Assembly: GCA_011322445.1 (NCBI GenBank)
Contig: DRMV01000053.1
Span: 1-35,257, forward strand
Direction: 5' to 3'
Length of the DNA stretch: 35,257 nt
Origin: Chloroflexota bacterium
Lineage (GTDB): Bacteria; Chloroflexota; Anaerolineae; Anaerolineales; DRMV01
In this document: one piece after another, positions 25,288 to 33,678 of the stretch
How the letters are laid out: every line of letters begins with the position of its first letter
How positions within the stretch are numbered: the stretch's first letter is position 1
The notes under the pieces: generated by a model
Database searches by the model: none
Seen by the model: the letters and a program-made list of their open reading frames with translations, nothing else
Told to the model about the DNA's origin: nothing
Program-made: the position numbers and the translations under genes

Positions 25288-27126
25288 CTCCACCGTCACC
25301 GATTTGGCAAGGTTACGCGGCTGGTCCACATCCAGGCCACGCATGGCCGCAATGTGGTAAGCCAGCATCTGCAACGGCACCACGGTGACCACCGGGCTAA
25401 GCAGCCACGGCGTGGGCGGCACCCACAAAACCGCATCGGCCACCGGCGGGAAGAGTTCGTCCCCATCAGTGGCGACGGCAATCACCGGCGCATGGCGCGC
25501 TTTGGCCTGCTCCACCTGGCTCACCATTTTGTCATACCACGGCCCCTGCGGGGCAATGGCGATAACCGGCGTTTCCTCATCCAGCAAGGCAATAGGGCCA
25601 TGCTTCATCTCACCCGCCGGGTAGCCCTCTGCGTGGATATACGAAATCTCCTTGAGTTTCAAAGCGCCTTCGTAGGCCGTTGCCATATCAATGCCCCGGC
25701 CGATGTACAAACAGCTCCGCACTTCCTTCAACTGGCGCGCCACGGCGATCACTTCTTCTTCACGCTCCAGCACCTGCCCCACCAGGTCGGGGACCAGCCG
25801 TAAATCGTTGACCAACCGCCGCCGCTCGTCTGCCGGCAACGTGCCGCGCAGGTCGCCCAACAACACCGCCAGCATATACAAATCCACCAGCGGCGCGGTG
25901 TAAGCCTTGGTCGAAGCCACGCCGATTTCCGGTCCAACCTGCATCGAAATGTAGCCATCGGCAATGCGCATGGCCTGCGAGCCAATGGCATTGACAATCG
26001 ACCACAGCGTGGCCCCTTTGCGCCGCCCCTCTTCCATCGCGGCGAGCGTGTCGGCGGTTTCCCCCGACTGGCTGATCGCCAGCACCACATCATCCGGCCC
26101 CACCAGCGGGTCGGCATAACGAAATTCCGAAGCCACCATGACTTCCACCGGCACCCGGGCAATACGCTCCAGCAGCACTTTGCCAACCAGCCCCGCGTGA
26201 TAAGCCGTGCCACAAGCCGTAATGAAGACCTTCCGAACGCGACGGGCAAAGTCGGCCGTCAGATTGAGGGTATCGAGGAACACCCGACCCTCTTCGAAAT
26301 CCACCCGCCCGGCAATGGTATCAGCCAGGCCGCGCACCTGTTCGTGGATTTCCTTTTGCATGAAGTGGCGATATTCGCCCTTTTCGGCAGCGACGGGGTC
26401 CCAGGGGACGACGGTGGGTTGCACCGGCACCGGCTCGCGGTCCAGGGTCATCACCTGAACCCCCTCGGCCTGCACCACGGCCATCTGGCGCGGCTCCAGG
26501 AAAGCCACCCGCCGCGTGTGTTCCAGAATGGCAGGCAGATCGGAAGCCACCAGCATCTCGCCTTCCCCAAAACCAATCACAATACCGCCCGCGTTGCCAA
26601 GGCGAGCGGCGACGATTTTGTCCGGCTCTAACGTGGAAATCACCACCACAGCATTGGAGCCCTCCAGCAACTGCAAAGCCTGGCGAGAAGCCTCAACCAG
26701 GTCGGCTTCCTGACTCAGGAAACGCTCAATCAGATGCGCGATGACCTCGCTATCGGTCTCGGAGCGGAACTGCGCGCCTTCCGCTGCCAATTCATCGCGC
26801 AGGGTCAGGAAGTTTTCGACAATGCCGTTATGCACCACCACCACTTTGCCGGTTTCGCTGATATGCGGGTGGGCGTTACGCCGCGAAGGCTCGCCGTGGG
26901 TAGCCCAACGGGTATGGCCGATGCCAAGGTGCCCCGACAACGGTTCGGCTTCCACCAGCGTTTGCAAACGGTGGAGTTTGCCCACCTCACGACGCACTTC
27001 CACGCCGTCGGGGGTCAGCACCGCCAGACCGGCTGAGTCGTAACCGCGATATTCCAGCCGTTTAAGGCCATTGAGCACAATAGGGGTCGCGTTGCGCGGC
27101 CCAATGTAGCCAACAATGCCACACAT
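25285..27126 (-). CDS. glmS: Glutamine-fructose-6-phosphate aminotransferase (isomerising)
   Basis: 613 residues. Makes glucosamine-6-phosphate from fructose-6-phosphate and glutamine, the first step to UDP-GlcNAc and peptidoglycan. N-terminal glutaminase with nucleophile Cys2 (MCGIVGYIG) and YDSAGLAV; two SIS sugar-isomerase domains follow with SQSGETADT and AEGYPAGEMKHGPIAL; the end is DQPRNLAKSVTVE. ATG 27126 is required because Cys2 must become N-terminal; the frame upstream to 27222 is translated repeat. GGAGG lies 9 bp before the ATG. Expression is expected to be controlled by the ribozyme at 27265-27467. Confidence 0.97.
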   Translation of the reverse strand: MCGIVGYIGPRNATPIVLNGLKRLEYRGYDSAGLAVLTPDGVEVRREVGKLHRLQTLVEAEPLSGHLGIGHTRWATHGEPSRRNAHPHISETGKVVVVHNGIVENFLTLRDELAAEGAQFRSETDSEVIAHLIERFLSQEADLVEASRQALQLLEGSNAVVVISTLEPDKIVAARLGNAGGIVIGFGEGEMLVASDLPAILEHTRRVAFLEPRQMAVVQAEGVQVMTLDREPVPVQPTVVPWDPVAAEKGEYRHFMQKEIHEQVRGLADTIAGRVDFEEGRVFLDTLNLTADFARRVRKVFITACGTAYHAGLVGKVLLERIARVPVEVMVASEFRYADPLVGPDDVVLAISQSGETADTLAAMEEGRRKGATLWSIVNAIGSQAMRIADGYISMQVGPEIGVASTKAYTAPLVDLYMLAVLLGDLRGTLPADERRRLVNDLRLVPDLVGQVLEREEEVIAVARQLKEVRSCLYIGRGIDMATAYEGALKLKEISYIHAEGYPAGEMKHGPIALLDEETPVIAIAPQGPWYDKMVSQVEQAKARHAPVIAVATDGDELFPPVADAVLWVPPTPWLLSPVVTVVPLQMLAYHIAAMRGLDVDQPRNLAKSVTVE

Positions 27127-27167
27127 GAGGAGAAACCTCCAAAGCACAAGATTGTAGGGTAAGAGAA

Positions 27168-27250
27168 AATGCAGAATGCAACAAGATGCAGGATGCAACA
27201 GGATGCAAGATGCAAGATGCAAGATGCAAGATGCAGGTTGCAGGTTGCAT
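27168..27250. repeat. 7-bp tandem array between glmS ribozyme and ORF
   Basis: About eleven units of RGATGCA, mostly exact 7-bp steps with 2-3-nt interruptions in the first part; AGATGCA repeats four times in a row near 27207-27234. It lies in the glmS 5' leader. Read on the minus strand the unit is TGCATCY. Confidence 0.9.
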
Positions 27251-27264
27251 CTTGGAAGGCCACC

Positions 27265-27467
27265 CCTCGGCGTTTTGACCGCTCGGTTACCCGTGCGGTG
27301 TTGTCGCCGAGGTTCTGCTTACCCCCTGTTGATGGAGGGACGGGGCGTGGCCACCCCGTGAGGGCATCCGCCGATCTTTCGATTTTCCCGGCACCAGCCG
27401 GTTAGCCTCACCTCGCGGTGAGGAACCCTCATCCTCGTCACCCGCGGCCTGCCGCGGGCCAGGCGCT
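27265..27467 (-). ncRNA. glmS ribozyme (GlcN6P-activated self-cleaving leader)
   Basis: On the minus strand the leader starts AGCGCC at 27467 and continues with a P1-like hairpin (CCCGCGG-CAGG-CCGCGGG), TGACGAGGATGAGGG, ATCGAAAGATCGGCGGATGCC in two halves (near 27384-27364), a P3-like hairpin (ACGGGG/CCCCGT), and an 8-bp P4-like stem (CCTCGGCG, 27312-27305, with 27272-27265). These match the conserved core of the glmS ribozyme family, which cuts its own mRNA when glucosamine-6-phosphate binds and so lowers GlmS. Cleavage would be between 27467 and 27466. Between GGGTT and ATCGA two extra hairpins are inserted (CCTCAC/GTGAGG and CCGGC/GCCGG). No structure search was run, but the core match is strong. 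Confidence 0.9.
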
Positions 27468-27617
27468 CTTCCCTCCGTACGATGGTCAATGTTTATTCGC
27501 CACCTCCTCGTGTTTTTTCGGGTATCACGGGCACTTGCAAGGGACAATCTTACCATAAAAGGCCACCACAGCGAGCGAAAAATTGACAAAAACCTTCTCA
27601 AAAGCAGCGCTCCATGC
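27468..27617. promoter_or_regulatory. Intergenic region between divergent glmS and rpsF
   Basis: About 150 bp must hold the glmS promoter. On the minus strand TATGGT/TAAGAT near 27546-27556 are the best -10-like sequences, but no matching -35 is clear. A consensus TTGACA on the plus strand (27583-27588) has no -10 at proper spacing. No gene is seen in this stretch. Confidence 0.35.
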
Positions 27618-27623
27618 TACACT
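27595..27623 (+). promoter_or_regulatory. Candidate promoter of the rpsF operon
   Basis: TACACT at 27618-27623 is a fair -10 box with TTCTCA exactly 17 bp upstream as a weak -35. The start would be near 27630, immediately before the structured leader. Confidence 0.45.
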
Positions 27624-27630
27624 TACGCCC

Positions 27631-27687
27631 GTTGCCGCGCCCAAGCGCGGACCATATTCCGCTTCCGGCCCCTCCGCCGGAGGCAAC
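27631..27687 (+). ncRNA. Structured rpsF leader, possible S6:S18 binding motif
   Basis: GTTGCC (27631-27636) can pair with GGCAAC (27682-27687), enclosing a CCGCGC/GCGCGG hairpin (27635-27650) and a GCTTCCGG/CCGGAGGC hairpin (27661-27684); some pairings overlap, so they are alternatives. Many bacteria have an RNA in this place that binds S6:S18 and represses the operon. I could not place the diagnostic bulged CCG with certainty. Confidence 0.35.
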
Positions 27688-27706
27688 CCCGAGGAAAGGA
27701 GGTCCT

Positions 27707-27994
27707 ATGCGTCCGTACGAGATCGTTTTCATCGCCCACCCTGACCTGGACGAGAACGCCCTCAACGAAACAACTGAAAAGGTCAAAGGGTGGATCGCCG
27801 CTGCTGGTGGCGAAGTTACCAAGGTGGAGCCCTGGGGGAAACGGCGCATGGCTTACGCCATTCGCAAACGCCGGGAAGGCTACTATGTTCTCCTGGAAGC
27901 CAACATGCCGCCCACAGCCGTGGCCGAACTGGAACGCAACATGCGCCTGCACGAACCCATCATGCGCTATCTGGTCACCCGCATGGACGAGTAA
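27707..27994 (+). CDS. rpsF: 30S ribosomal protein S6
   Basis: 95 residues, typical S6. Binds S18 and 16S rRNA in the platform of the small subunit. The start MRPYEIVFIAHPDLDE and the motif EPWGKRRMAYAIRKRREGYY are family hallmarks. AAAGGAGGT lies directly before ATG 27707; the longer frame from 27614 is untranslated leader. First gene of rpsF-ssb-rpsR. Confidence 0.97.
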   Translation: MRPYEIVFIAHPDLDENALNETTEKVKGWIAAAGGEVTKVEPWGKRRMAYAIRKRREGYYVLLEANMPPTAVAELERNMRLHEPIMRYLVTRMDE

Positions 27995-28065
27995 GCATCC
28001 ACGTTTCCCTATCCAGCGGCTGCTTTCCCCGTTTTGATCCGCGTGTATCTGGTAAGGAGTGAATG

Positions 28066-28506
28066 ATGAGCCGTGGTTTGAACAAGGTGATGCTGATTGG
28101 CCGCTTAGGCCGCGACCCGGAAATGCGCTACACCCCCTCGGGCCGTGCCGTGACCACCTTCAACGTGGCTACCAGCCGCAGTTGGAACACCGCCAACGGT
28201 GACCGCCGCACCGAAACCGAATGGTTTCGCGTGGTCGCCTGGGGCAACTTAGCCGAAATTTGCAACCAGTTGCTCCGCAAAGGGCAGCAAGTTTATATCG
28301 AAGGCCGCCTGAAAAACTATCGCTGGCAAGACGACAACGGCACCCAACACATCCGCACCGAAATCGTCGCCAACGAAATGATCATCCTGGGCGACCGCAA
28401 ACACCTCCGAGCCGACGGCGATAACCATAGCAGCCACACCACCGAAGAAATTCCCGCCGAACACGAAGAGGCCCACGACATCCCTGAAGACGAATTCCCC
28501 TTCTAA
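28066..28506 (+). CDS. ssb: Single-stranded DNA-binding protein
   Basis: 146 residues with an N-terminal OB fold (MSRGLNKVMLIGRLGRDPEM, RRTETEWFRVVAWGNLAE, GQQVYIEGRLKNYRWQDDNG) and an acidic tail ending DEFPF, like the DDDIPF tip that recruits partner proteins. It coats single-stranded DNA in replication and repair. Two ATGs in tandem (28063, 28066); the second has the better spacing from AAGGAG (6 bp). It sits between rpsF and rpsR as in many bacteria. Confidence 0.96.
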   Translation: MSRGLNKVMLIGRLGRDPEMRYTPSGRAVTTFNVATSRSWNTANGDRRTETEWFRVVAWGNLAEICNQLLRKGQQVYIEGRLKNYRWQDDNGTQHIRTEIVANEMIILGDRKHLRADGDNHSSHTTEEIPAEHEEAHDIPEDEFPF

Positions 28507-28536
28507 CTTCTGAAAGCACCAGCAAGGAGTTTTACC

Positions 28537-28788
28537 ATGGCAAACAACAATCAACGGCGGCGCTATTACAGCCGCCCGAAAGTGTGCCAGTTCTGCGTTG
28601 AAAAGGTTGACCACATCGACTACAAGCAGGTTGACCTGCTGCGCCGCTACATCACCGACGACGGCAAAATTCGCCCCCGCCGCCAGACGGGCACGTGCGC
28701 CAAGCACCAGCGCCAGCTGGCGCGGGCCATCAAACGCGCCCGCCATCTGGCCCTCTTGCCCTTCGTCGGCGAAGTTTCGATCCGCTAA
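28537..28788 (+). CDS. rpsR: 30S ribosomal protein S18
   Basis: 83 residues. Partner of S6 in the small subunit platform. The core [24 protein letters not shown] is the family signature. Cys17-x-x-Cys20 and a later Cys-x-x-His (TCAKH) indicate a zinc-binding (C+) form of S18. AAGGAGT lies before ATG 28537. rplI, often next in this operon, is absent. Confidence 0.97.
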   Translation: MANNNQRRRYYSRPKVCQFCVEKVDHIDYKQVDLLRRYITDDGKIRPRRQTGTCAKHQRQLARAIKRARHLALLPFVGEVSIR

Positions 28789-28814
28789 CGTTGTTTTTTC
28801 CCCGAGTACCCTTT

Positions 28815-28848
28815 CAGGGCATAGGGTCTGTCGTTACCCTATGCCCTG
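28815..28848 (+). terminator. Hairpin between rpsR and the PpiC gene
   Basis: Perfect 13-bp stem (CAGGGCATAGGGT with its complement, 8-nt loop) but followed by TTGCGTAAG, not a T-run. It may be a weak terminator or processing site that lowers expression of the next gene relative to the ribosomal proteins. Confidence 0.5.
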
Positions 28849-28872
28849 TTGCGTAAGAAAGAGGAGATTTTT

Positions 28873-30219
28873 ATGGCGAAACGCACAAAAGTCAAAGCCT
28901 CAGAACTCAGCCGCAAGCAGAAGCATGTTTCCCGTCGCGTGCAGCAACAGCAACGCATGATTCTGATCGGCGCGGTGGCCTTCGTCGTCGTGCTGGCCGG
29001 TATCTTGGGGTGGGGCTACCTCGATCAAACCGTCTTTCAGGCGCGCAAGCCGGTCGCGAAGGTCAACGGTGAAGTCATCACGGTTGGGCAGTTCCAAAAA
29101 CGCGTCCGTTTCCAACGCGCCACCTATGTGATGCAAACCGAAAACCTCATCAAAAACCTGCAAACTCTGCTGCAAAACCCCATGCTCTTGGGCTATTTCG
29201 GCCAGCAACTGCAGGCATGGACGCAGGAACTCAACAACCCTCAAACGATGGGACAAAAGGTCATCCAGGGGTTGGTGGATGAAACGCTCATCATCCAGGA
29301 AGCCAAAGCCCGCGGCATCACCGTGACCGAGGCCGAGGTGGATCAGGCCCTGCAGGAAGCCTGGGGCTATTACCCCAACGGCACGCCAACGCCCGAAGCC
29401 GTGCCCACGGAAATGCCCACGCCGACGTATTCCCCCACCCAGTTGGCGCTGTTGCCGCCGACGCCCACGCCACTGCCGCCTACGGCCACACCCGCGGTTT
29501 CCCCTACGCCCACCGCTACCTTCCCACCCACGGTGCCACCGCCAACCCCCACCCCCTACACCAAAGAGGCTTACCAGAAGGCCTTCCAGAATTATCTTGA
29601 CCAAATGGAAAAACTGGCCGGGCTGAGCGAAGAAGATATCCGCGACATCATGCGCGACCAAATTTACCGCAAGAAACTGTATGAGGCCATCACCGCCAAC
29701 CTTCCCCATACACAAGAGGAGGTACTGGCGCGGCACATTTTGGTGAAAGACGAAAAAACCGCGCAGGAAGTGCGCCAAAAATTGCTCAACGGCGGCAGTT
29801 GGAGCGAACTGGCAAAAGAATACTCCATCGACCCCGGCAGCAAAGACAAAGGCGGCATGTTGGGTTGGTTTGGTCGCGGCCAGATGGTCAAAGCCTTCGA
29901 AGACGCAGCCTTCAGCCTGAAAGTTGGCGAAATCAGCCAACCGGTGCAAACCCAATACGGATGGCACATCATCCAGGTGCTGGGGCACGAAGAGCGGCCG
30001 GTAAGCAACTACGAATACCAGAACCTGCAACAACAGGCCTTCCAGAACTGGCTGGCACAGGCCAAAGCCAAAGCCAAGATCGAAATTTACGACATCTGGC
30101 AGCAATTCATCCCCACCGACCCCAAACTCCCCCCCGACATCGAACAACAAGTGCAGGCAATCCTCTCAAGCCTCCAACAGCAACAACAGCAACAGTTGCC
30201 TGTACCCACGCAGCCGTAA
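28873..30219 (+). CDS. Membrane-anchored peptidyl-prolyl isomerase (SurA/PpiC type)
   Basis: 448 residues. A basic N-terminus and one membrane segment (about 29-50) anchor the protein outward. A SurA-like N-terminal chaperone region follows ([20 protein letters not shown]), then a parvulin PpiC domain (about 280-375; [41 protein letters not shown]). It would help fold exported proteins. Unusually, the chaperone region is split by a Thr/Pro-rich stretch of about 65 residues (about 170-235). The tail has a run of seven Gln. ATG 28873 has GAGGAG about 8 bp upstream; the frame from 28849 lacks one. Confidence 0.88.
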   Translation: MAKRTKVKASELSRKQKHVSRRVQQQQRMILIGAVAFVVVLAGILGWGYLDQTVFQARKPVAKVNGEVITVGQFQKRVRFQRATYVMQTENLIKNLQTLLQNPMLLGYFGQQLQAWTQELNNPQTMGQKVIQGLVDETLIIQEAKARGITVTEAEVDQALQEAWGYYPNGTPTPEAVPTEMPTPTYSPTQLALLPPTPTPLPPTATPAVSPTPTATFPPTVPPPTPTPYTKEAYQKAFQNYLDQMEKLAGLSEEDIRDIMRDQIYRKKLYEAITANLPHTQEEVLARHILVKDEKTAQEVRQKLLNGGSWSELAKEYSIDPGSKDKGGMLGWFGRGQMVKAFEDAAFSLKVGEISQPVQTQYGWHIIQVLGHEERPVSNYEYQNLQQQAFQNWLAQAKAKAKIEIYDIWQQFIPTDPKLPPDIEQQVQAILSSLQQQQQQQLPVPTQP

Positions 30220-30241
30220 CCCCCAAACCTCGCGACTTTCG

Positions 30242-30282
30242 CACCGGCACGGTGAGCACACATCACCGTGCCGGTGTTTTTT
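30242..30282 (+). terminator. Strong terminator after the PpiC gene
   Basis: Perfect 14-bp stem CACCGGCACGGTGA with its complement, 7-nt loop, then TTTTTTCTTC. Textbook intrinsic terminator closing the rightward genes. Confidence 0.95.
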
Positions 30283-30347
30283 CTTCGCCGTTTATTTTCT
30301 CAAAGAGGTTATGGAGAATAAGCGGAGCGACCAGCCAGGTCACGCCC

Positions 30348-31538
30348 TCAGCGATACCGCCGTACGGCCCGGGCAATGCGTTCCAGGCCCTCTTCCAGCA
30401 TCGGGCGGGGACAGCCGAAGTTGAGCCGCACGAAACCTTCCCCGCCGGCGCCGAAGGCCGCGCCTTCGTTGAGCACGACCTTCCCTTCCCGCAGGAGGAA
30501 CTCGTGGGGGCTGCCGGATATGCCACGCTCACGCATCCAGTCCCCAAAATCCAGCCAGGCGAGGTAGGTCGCTTCGGGCACGGTGGTGCGGATGCCGGGG
30601 AGCGCCTCGCGCACGAAATTTACCACCAGGTCGCGGTTGGCGGTGAGGTAGGCTTTGAGTTCCTCCAACCAGTCGTCGCACGCCCCGGAAAACGCCACCT
30701 CAGCCGCAATTTGCCCCAGGCTGTTGGTGTGCAGCGTCAGCCGCTCCACCTCATGTTTGTACCGCTCCCGCAGTTCGGGGTTGGGCACGATAGCAAAGCC
30801 GGTGAATAGCCCAGCGACGTTGAAAGTCTTGCTCGCGGCAACCAACGTTATGCTTTGGGCTTCGATTTCAGGCGAGAGGGTGGCAATGGGAATATGCCGG
30901 GTATCGCCCAAGAGCAACTCGCTGTGGATTTCATCGGAGCAGATGAGCATCCCCTCGCGCAGCGCGATCTCGGCCATACGCTCCAGGGTGGCCCGATCGT
31001 AGGCGTTGCCAGTGGGGTTGTGAGGGTTACAGAGCAAGAAGGTTTTGGTGCGCGCCCCCCGGGAATGGATTGCTTGCTCGAAAATTGCGAAGTCCACCTC
31101 GTAGCGCAGGGTATGTTGCCTTTTGACTGCCCGCAAGGGGGCATCTTGCCGCACCAGCCCCAGGTTTTCGGAAACTTTGAGAAAGGGGAAGTACACCGGC
31201 GGCTGGATGAGAATACCATCGCCAGGGGAGGAGACGATGGCCGCGGCAATGTTGAAGCCGGTCACCAGCCCGGGGACGGGGATGACGGCGTCCGGGTCGA
31301 CATGCCAGCCGTAGAGCCGTTCCATCCGCCCGGCCACGGCCTCCAGCAGTGCACGGCGGGGGAATTCGTAGCCCAACACGCCGTGGTCGATGGCGCGACG
31401 CAGCGCGTCGAGGATGGACGGCGGTGCGGAAAAATCCATATCGGCCACCCACATGGGCAACGCATCAGCAGGGTAAGCCGTCCACTTGAGGCTGTTGGTG
31501 TGGCGGCGGTCGATGATCTGGTCGAAGTTATAGGGCAT
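30348..31538 (-). CDS. patB: PatB/MalY-type cystathionine beta-lyase (C-S lyase)
   Basis: 396 residues, fold-type I PLP aminotransferase class I/II, PatB/MalY branch. Splits cystathionine to homocysteine, pyruvate and ammonia. Visible: LPMWVADMDF (25-36), CNPHNPTGNAY (170-180), SDEIHSELLL (Asp202), PLP Lys237 in VAASKTFNVAGL, and the C-terminal FVRLNFGCPR. It would supply the step after cystathionine gamma-synthase (15284-16507), though the genes lie 14 kb apart. Some PatB enzymes act on other C-S compounds. AGGA lies 9 bp before ATG 31538. Confidence 0.9.
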   Translation of the reverse strand: MPYNFDQIIDRRHTNSLKWTAYPADALPMWVADMDFSAPPSILDALRRAIDHGVLGYEFPRRALLEAVAGRMERLYGWHVDPDAVIPVPGLVTGFNIAAAIVSSPGDGILIQPPVYFPFLKVSENLGLVRQDAPLRAVKRQHTLRYEVDFAIFEQAIHSRGARTKTFLLCNPHNPTGNAYDRATLERMAEIALREGMLICSDEIHSELLLGDTRHIPIATLSPEIEAQSITLVAASKTFNVAGLFTGFAIVPNPELRERYKHEVERLTLHTNSLGQIAAEVAFSGACDDWLEELKAYLTANRDLVVNFVREALPGIRTTVPEATYLAWLDFGDWMRERGISGSPHEFLLREGKVVLNEGAAFGAGGEGFVRLNFGCPRPMLEEGLERIARAVRRYR

Positions 31539-31597
31539 GGGCTTTTTCCTGGGAGGGATGGGGGCGAAGTACGAAACGCCACGAAACTGCGGGGGGT

Positions 31598-31626
31598 ATT
31601 TTACCGCATCCAGGGTGGTTGTTCAA
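31598..31626 (-). promoter_or_regulatory. patB promoter
   Basis: -35 TTGAAC (31626-31621) and -10 TAAAAT (31603-31598) with exactly 17 bp between, giving a leader of about 50 nt before the ATG. No leader peptide or riboswitch-like fold was noticed here, in contrast to the metB leader. Confidence 0.65.
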
Positions 31627-31724
31627 ACGAGGGCAGAGGGCTTCCACCCTTATATCTGGGGGAAACGCCCAAATACCCCAAACTATGCGGCCAGAGTGAG
31701 TTAGCGGAATGTAACCATGTGAAT

Positions 31725-31758
31725 AAAAAACAGCCCCGGATTAGTCTCAGGGCTGTTT
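31725..31758 (-). terminator. Terminator of the exporter operon
   Basis: On the minus strand AAACAGCCC pairs with GGGCTGTTT, followed by a T-run, 20 bp past the stop of the lipoprotein gene. Clear intrinsic terminator. Confidence 0.88.
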
Positions 31759-31779
31759 GGGGTTTAGGGTGAAAGAGAT

Positions 31780-32400
31780 TTACTGGCCCGCTTTAGTTTG
31801 AAGATACTCGATAAAACTATTCAGTAGAGGGCCAGGCACGCGATTGGAGGAAGTGACGCTGGCCCGTTTGGCTTGCGCCGTAGCGATCTCCTGGGGTGAA
31901 AGGCCGCTGGTATTGCCGCCGCCACCGCCACCCATGCCGGGCACCATGCCCGCAGGGGGCTGCCCCATGCCGCCGCCGGGGCCGGTGCCACCGCCCTGAC
32001 CGGCGACACCCATTTCCTGCATAAAAGACCGCATTTCGTCCAGAGTAACGTTCATCGCGGCAATGGCTTCCAGTTGTTCGGGCGTCATGACCTGCTTGAT
32101 TTGCTTCAGCACGGCTTCCACTTCCTCAGGCGCGGCGGTGTCGCTGGTGCTGAGGGTCTGGAAGAGCTGCCAGAGGGGGAGGAGTTTGGCAGCCTGTTCA
32201 GCGGTGATGTCCTGCGGGGTACCGTCCAGTTTCCACGTGCCCACCAGCAAAACGACGGATTCGGGGGCGTCGGTTTGCGCGGTCACGTCCGCGGCCTGGT
32301 CGGTGGCTTCAGCCGCTTCGTCAGAGGAAGAACAGGCCGCAAGCCCCAGCGCAAGCACGCTGAGCAGGGCGAGGATGCGAAATAAGGTGTGTTTTTTCAT
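31780..32400 (-). CDS. Uncharacterised lipoprotein of the exporter operon
   Basis: 206 residues. Signal peptide with lipobox LGLAAC (Cys23), then an Asp/Glu/Ala-rich part, a helical segment (GTPQDITAEQAAKLLPLWQ and PEEVEAVLKQIKQVMTPEQ), a Gly/Met/Pro-rich low-complexity stretch (about 133-162), and a short C-terminal helix. No known family recognised. Located 51 bp after the MacB-like permease gene on the same strand, before a terminator, so it is probably the last gene of that operon and may be an accessory or sensor of the exporter. Confidence 0.75.
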   Translation of the reverse strand: MKKHTLFRILALLSVLALGLAACSSSDEAAEATDQAADVTAQTDAPESVVLLVGTWKLDGTPQDITAEQAAKLLPLWQLFQTLSTSDTAAPEEVEAVLKQIKQVMTPEQLEAIAAMNVTLDEMRSFMQEMGVAGQGGGTGPGGGMGQPPAGMVPGMGGGGGGNTSGLSPQEIATAQAKRASVTSSNRVPGPLLNSFIEYLQTKAGQ

Positions 32401-32451
32401 CAGGTTCTCTCCAAGAATGCGATAGATCGTGCAAGGCTAAGTTTTGAGGAA

Positions 32452-33678
32452 TTACTCATAGCGCAAGGCTTCGATGGGGTCGAGTTGTGCGGCTTTGGTG
32501 GCTGGGTAGTAGCCAAAGAATGCGCCGACGACAGCCGCGGAGCCGAAGGCCAAAGCGATGGATTCGGGCACGATGACCGTGCGCATATCGCTGATTGAGC
32601 CAAAGACGTAAGCGCCGCCGACGCCTAAAGCAATGCCAATGATGCCACCCGCGGTGCTCAGCAAAAGTGCTTCAACCAGGAACTGCATCTGGATGTCTTC
32701 AGGCATGGCCCCAATGGCCTGGCGGATGCCGATTTCGCGTGTACGCTCGGTCACGCTAACCAGCATGATGTTCATGATACCGATACCGCCGACGATGAGA
32801 GATACCCCAGCCACCCAGGCCAGGAGGGAACGAAAGGCCGCGGTGGTGGCCTCCTGGGTTGCGATGATGTCTTGCTGCGTGGTGATGGTGAAATCGGCGG
32901 AATCCAGCGACACATCATGCCGCTTCGCCAGCAAAAGACCAATTTGCGTGATGACCTCTTCGGGGTCCGCGTCGGGCGCGACTTCCACATAGATGAGACG
33001 CACGCGGTCACCCCGCAGTTTGGCCAGGTTGGAAGGCGTGAATTTTTGGAACACCACGGTAATAGGCATGTAGAGCCGTGCGTCGTAGTCCACTTCGCCG
33101 ACCAACCCTTTGGGGGCCAGCACACCGATGACGGTCATTTTGACATTACCCACGGTGATCACTTCGCCCAGGGGGTTGGCGTTGCCAAAGAGCTCTTCGG
33201 CCAGGCTGCTCCCCAACACCACCACTTTTTGTTTGCGGTCCAGCTCCAATTGGTTGAAGTAGCGTCCCTCTGCAACGTCAATGTCGCGCACCGAGGGGAA
33301 GTCGGGCGTGGTGCCCAGAATGGTGATACTCTCCAGGGTGGTGCCGTTGGCTTTGACGTTGGCCGCAGCGTTTTGCTCAACCACTACGCCGGCCACGCCT
33401 TTGACTTGCTCGGCAATAGCCGTGGCATCGTCGAAAACCAGCCCCTGGTTGGGGTTGCTTCCCAGACCACCCCGGGCAAAGCTGGACTGGACGAACAGCA
33501 GGTTCGTTCCCAGGCTGGTGATTTCTTCCTGGATGGTGGCTTCAGTGCCCGCGCTGACCGCAACCATCACGATGACCGCGGCCACGCCGATAATCACGCC
33601 CAGCATGGTAAGCATCGAGCGCACGGAGTTTTTCCAGATGGCTTCTGCTGCCACGCGAAGGATCTCTCGCCATTTCAT
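32452..33678 (-). CDS. MacB/FtsX-type ABC transporter permease
   Basis: 408 residues. Layout of MacB/LolCE-type permeases: one N-terminal membrane helix (about 19-43, [23 protein letters not shown]), a large outside MacB_PCD domain (about 50-265), and three C-terminal helices with the FtsX signature ([20 protein letters not shown]). Such permeases couple ATP hydrolysis inside to export or mechanical work outside. Its ATG overlaps the stop of the ATPase gene (ATGA at 33675-33678), showing coupled translation. Substrate unknown; candidates are peptides, macrolides or lipids. Confidence 0.92.
   Translation of the reverse strand: MKWREILRVAAEAIWKNSVRSMLTMLGVIIGVAAVIVMVAVSAGTEATIQEEITSLGTNLLFVQSSFARGGLGSNPNQGLVFDDATAIAEQVKGVAGVVVEQNAAANVKANGTTLESITILGTTPDFPSVRDIDVAEGRYFNQLELDRKQKVVVLGSSLAEELFGNANPLGEVITVGNVKMTVIGVLAPKGLVGEVDYDARLYMPITVVFQKFTPSNLAKLRGDRVRLIYVEVAPDADPEEVITQIGLLLAKRHDVSLDSADFTITTQQDIIATQEATTAAFRSLLAWVAGVSLIVGGIGIMNIMLVSVTERTREIGIRQAIGAMPEDIQMQFLVEALLLSTAGGIIGIALGVGGAYVFGSISDMRTVIVPESIALAFGSAAVVGAFFGYYPATKAAQLDPIEALRYE

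Noticed and set aside
27127-27222. N-terminal extension of GlmS
   Set aside because: It is translated repeat array, and GlmS needs its nucleophile Cys right after the initiator Met.
27583-27588. TTGACA as the -35 box of rpsF
   Set aside because: The only plausible -10 (TACACT at 27618) is 29 bp away, too far for one promoter.
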